DNA of 22,500 bases from Balamuthia mandrillaris (Eukaryota; Discosea; Longamoebia; Balamuthiidae), in the NCBI GenBank assembly GCA_031835245.1, contig JAVKOQ010000615.1:1-22500 (forward strand). The letters are read 5' to 3'. Made by a program: the position numbers and the translations under genes. Position 1 is the first letter of the stretch. Each line of letters opens with the position of its first letter. The notes under the pieces were generated by a model. It made no database searches. It had not been told where the DNA came from and saw only the letters and a program-made list of their open reading frames with translations. This document shows positions 19,641 through 22,500 of this stretch, one piece after another.

Positions 19641-21194
19641 CTGCGGTTTTAGAAAAGTTTCCCACGATTTTCCACTGATTGGCCAGGTGAACTGTTGAGT
19701 CAGGCGGAAAGAAAAAAAGTAGAAGGAGTGAAACAATGGCAAGCAGGAAGAGGCCTCGCCATAACTATTCTGAAGACACCAAGAAACTCTGCCTTGCTCA
19801 AACTGAGGTGAAGAAAAAACATAAACAAAAAAAAAGCCAACACCCTATGCCTTCTGCAAGAATGCAGACACTCCAGATGCTTCCACCGTTTATCGCTGGA
19901 AAAGGCAAGAAGCTGCACCTCCTCGGGACCCTGCCGTCCATTCACCCCATGGCCGTCCTCCAAAACTCTCACGTCAAAAGCAGTTGGTGGTAGGAGGTTG
20001 GGTTCTTTTTTATGTGAAGGCCCACAAGCAGACTTCCATCAATGCCATCCAAAAGTTCATCACTGCTAGCTTTCAGGAGGATGTCAGTATTGCTTGGGTA
20101 TCTATCCACATGAAAGCTTTACACCGGTCCTCTCATCAAGCTGCCAACAAGCCCTCCAAGTATGCAAGACCTCAACTGCTGCAAGAGCTCTATCAATTTT
20201 TGAAGGGTTTACGAAACTAGATTGATGAGCTTGGAGATCCCACCCGTGTAGTTGCTGTGGACACTGTACGATTCACACACCCTGAGTACATCCTCAGGAC
20301 ATATGCTTCACAGGGAAGGTATGTAGCCTGGGTTTTAGATTATTTTGCCATGGTAATGCACCTGTAATGCTCCAATCTAATTCTCACGGGATCTCTGTGT
20401 AACTTTTAAACACCATCCCAACAGTGGCCAGCCCTCACTCTGGGAAAACAGGTTTGACTACAAAACGATCTTATATAAAGGATTGATCATGAGTAGGGAG
20501 GTGCTTCCTCCTGTCATATTCACCAACTGTCCTACTATGCCCATGGATGTTGACATTGGAGAGGATGGAAAAGTGGTCTACATTCCTGGCCTCTCAGCAC
20601 CTTCAGCAGATCTAATTTTGTGGTGGTTGGACTTGGTAGGGGACTACCTGAATGACAATCCATTGGTGGTCCATGACCATGGGCCTGAGTACACTGCACA
20701 CTTGGTTCAAGATTTCTTCATAGAGATGGGAGCTTCAACTTGTTCCTTCCCAGCTACAGGTGGGGCATTTGTAAACCCATGTGATAACCCCTTTAACTCC
20801 CAGCTTAAGAAGCTCTATTTCCAGGAGCATCATGATTCTTAGTAGCCAAACTGAAGGCGATACTGCATGCCTATTATTGCCCCTCTACAGAGAGCATTCA
20901 ATCCAACTTCAAGCATGTTGGGTAGATTGGGCCGCGACCTTCAAGGGCGTATGTCTGTTGGTTGCTAGAGGCAGGCTATCGACCTGGGAAACGTGGAGCC
21001 AGATTGTATGAGGAAATGAGAACTGCCTATCTTGGGTGGAAACACAATCTATGCTTGGTCGCCAGCAATGCAGAGCAGCACAGGCAGTGCTCTGCCAGAA
21101 ACCAGACTTGGCATGTTTGGCAGTAGCCTTCTTGGAGCTTTATTTGCACCAAACAATAATATTTTTTTCATGGCAATCTTTTGTGAAACCGCAG
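19641..21194 (+). mobile_element. IS630/Tc1-like DNA transposon with terminal inverted repeats
   Basis: The left end, CTGCGGTTTTAGAAAAGTTT (19641 on), matches the reverse complement of the right end (21172-21194) at 19 of 23 positions. The direct repeat GCAGAAC lies at 19634-19640 and 21191-21197, overlapping the right TIR, so the exact ends and target duplication are unsettled. Tc1 relatives normally duplicate TA, which I do not see. The unit carries one transposase gene and interrupts a Harbinger-type transposase relic. Confidence 0.6.
19736..21130 (+). pseudogene. IS630/Tc1-like transposase (decayed)
   Basis: It starts MASRKRPRHNYSEDTKK at 19736. The frame changes at the A-run near 19826-19835 and continues KPTPYAFCKNADTP, STVYRWKR, HGRPPKLSRQKQLVVGGW (helix-turn-helix region) and SIAWVSIHMKAL. 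After an in-frame TAG (20218-20220) come RVVAVDTVRF (first catalytic Asp), a GT-AG intron (20319-20424) and GQPSLWENRFDYKTILYKGL. Then LVVHDHGPEYTAHLVQDF (second Asp) and FVNPCDNPFNSQLKKLYF follow, with Asp where Tc1 has NPIE. The spacing is 35 residues, so DD35D. After TAG at 20840 a shifted frame continues AKLKAILHAYYCPSTESIQS, SRAYVCWLLEAGYRPGKRG and LYEEMRTAYLGW, with another TAG at 20923. Spliced intron and decay indicate long residence in a eukaryote. Confidence 0.65.
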
Positions 21195-21221
21195 AACCAT
21201 CCCAAACATAGAAAAGGAGGA

Positions 21222-21385
21222 ACATCACGGCAATAGTAAAGGAACATCAACAGTTGCTTCTTTGCAGAAAGGCGATGATGCTGAAAGGTGTTTTGTTCTT
21301 TAAGTTGAGTCAACAAGCCTTTGAACTGGTACTGAGTGACACTAGAAAAGGAGCGAAATATTTTGTTTGAAGCAGCAAATAGCAA
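21222..21385 (-). pseudogene. Harbinger/DDE_4-type transposase, N-terminal part
   Basis: The minus strand reads FRSFSSVTQYQFKGLLTQL, HHRLSAKKQLLMFLYYCR, the helical N-terminal region expected ahead of a DDE_4 catalytic core (F-x-L...R-x-S-x-x-x-x-L-x-x-x-L-x-Y). It is on the same strand as the C-terminal part at 19206-19640, and the Tc1-like unit lies between them. The segment that should hold the first catalytic Asp is absent, so material was lost at or after insertion. Confidence 0.5.
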
Positions 21386-21509
21386 GTCTGTTTATTTTTT
21401 TAAAACAAGTGAAATGTTTTACTTTCTTTTCATTGTAGTTATTTGTTTTCCTTTTTCCTTTTCACTTCTTTTTTTGTTTTGACTTGAACTTCTTCTTTTT
21501 TTTTTGTTG

Positions 21510-21833
21510 CTAAGGAGAAGGGTGAATACCTGTGGCTTGTTCTTCACTGTTATTGGGCTCATCATCATAATTCTCTTCCTCTTCCTCTTCCTCACTTTCT
21601 TTCTCTTCTTCATCAGTATCACTTTTTTTATTCCTTTTTTGTTTTTTGTTTGAAGAAGATTGCTTTTTTGAAGGTAAAGAAACAAGATGGTCAAGAAGGT
21701 GCTGAATGCTGCAGTAAAAGAAAGGTTTCTTCTGGTATTTTGCTGCAATGCTTGGTCCAACGGTATGGGAACAGCCTTGCTTGGTGCATTTGACTCTCAT
21801 GCTGTCATCAATATTATTGTCTAGTTTTGTCAT
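21510..21833 (-). CDS. Small Cys/His protein with acidic tail, unrecognised
   Basis: 107 residues: MTKLDNNIDDSMRVKCTKQG, CSHTVGPSIAAKYQKK, PFFYCSIQHLLDHLVSLP, then a Lys/Ser-rich and a Glu-rich tail (KESEEEEEEENYDDEP). CTKQGCSH...FYCSIQHLLDH could bind one zinc ion (C-x4-C...C-x3-H). It may be the last exon of the coding sequence to its right, because its ATG overlaps the preceding TGA by four bases (ATGA). I do not recognise the family. Confidence 0.4.
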   Translation of the reverse strand: MTKLDNNIDDSMRVKCTKQGCSHTVGPSIAAKYQKKPFFYCSIQHLLDHLVSLPSKKQSSSNKKQKRNKKSDTDEEEKESEEEEEEENYDDEPNNSEEQATGIHPSP

Positions 21834-22500
21834 TTGGCAGCAGCAACTAGAATCTTTTCCAAGTGCTTAATGGTGGCCTCAATGTCTTTGAAGTGGTACA
21901 CTAAGAAGTCAAAGTTTCCAATAGTAAGGGAAACTGTAGAATTGTCCTCTCCTTTCTTTCTGTTGGTGTAAAGTGGACATATCGGGCACAGGCTTGGCTC
22001 TCGCCCATGAGCTTCAAAGGCTGAGGCACACAGAGGTAGTAATGGCCTAGTCGAGTGTCTTTCATCAGACGAACGACATAGAGCACCTCCGACGGAACTT
22101 TGTAGTTCTTGTCCCTCGCTTTGATTCACGCCTCCCTGAAGAAGAGTTGGCGGATGGAGCTGTTGTGGTTCCACTCCCTGGCTTGGATGCTGAGAGGCTG
22201 GCTCTTGTCCTTCCAACCATGGAACTTCATCTTGAATCCAGTCCTGCCCGCCACCAAGCTCGTTTTCACTCAATGAGGCCTAACAAGCCTTACTGGTTTT
22301 TCTCCTCTTCCTCCTTCTCCTTCTCCTCTTCCTCTTCCTCCTCCTCCTCCAACACCTTTTCTCTGCCAGGAATGTGCTTGCAGGTGGTGAACCATCCTGG
22401 ACCACGGGCAAAGGTTTCTTCCAGGGACAAGGCTTCCGGGCGTATCAAGCTTCTCCCGATTTCGCTGGCAAACTGGTTCCAAAAGGGCTGGGTGGGTGCA
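21834..22500 (-). pseudogene. Unrecognised coding sequence with acidic tract, runs off the right edge
   Basis: One frame from the right edge reads PFWNQFASEIGRSLIRP, LEETFARGPGWFTTCKHIPG and REKV, then a Glu/Lys-only tract (about 22370-22300), and ends at a GTAAGG donor near 22294. After a plausible acceptor (GATTCAAG, near 22233) comes MKFHGWKDKSQPLSIQ, EWNHNSSIRQLFFREA, an in-frame TGA, IKARDKNYKVPSEVLYVVRL and MKDTRLGHYYLCVPQPLKLM. Further on, another frame (VSLTIGNFDFLVYHFKDI, EATIKHLEKILVAAAK) looks coding and ends at the TGA next to the small protein. The frame changes suggest a decayed gene. It may be part of the neighbouring transposon or a separate element. No known motif was identified. 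Confidence 0.35.

Overview
The window looks like nuclear DNA from a protist or alga. It has spliced genes with short GT-AG introns (about 50-180 bp), AG/CT and CTGTCT microsatellites, and long AT-rich intergenic stretches full of mobile-element debris. I cannot name the organism. The mix of a hexapeptide-repeat secreted protein, an intron-rich class-V aminotransferase and several transposon families would fit a stramenopile or similar alga, but this is a guess.

Left third (1-7515), host genes. (1) The 5' end of a minus-strand zinc-finger gene runs off the left edge. (2) A minus-strand two-exon gene (405-3754) encodes a secreted protein of about 1086 residues, made almost entirely of hexapeptide repeats (putative beta-helix) with a hydrophobic C-terminus. 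(3) About 1 kb of intergenic DNA with a GA microsatellite follows. (4) A plus-strand seven-exon gene (4757-7515) encodes a class-V aminotransferase / cysteine-desulfurase-like PLP protein of about 732 residues. All six introns can be placed and reading phase is kept throughout.

Middle (7516-18900), mobile and repetitive DNA. It holds two copies of a LINE 3' end, LTR-like fossil repeats, a near-identical 530-545 bp direct repeat about 7.5 kb apart, and AT-rich repeats with a shared palindromic end. About fifteen copies of an 18-24 bp palindrome (consensus CTGCGCCATATGGCGCAG) lie in three clusters. Between the direct repeats sit two divergent spliced genes. The minus-strand one encodes a SAP domain, a ParB-like GNHR domain and a methyltransferase-like C-terminus. 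The plus-strand one resembles the family I remember as DUF7869. A second, decayed piece of the SAP/ParB gene lies at 18478-18690 with an intron of identical length. This two-gene unit with its palindrome clusters is my best candidate for an undescribed mobile system.

Right part (18900-22500), DNA transposons. A Harbinger/DDE_4-type transposase relic (minus strand) is split by an IS630/Tc1-like unit with recognisable terminal inverted repeats (19641-21194). The right edge holds minus-strand coding sequence that I do not recognise, with an acidic tract and a small Cys/His-rich protein.

Exon boundaries and protein families were read by eye, without database searches.
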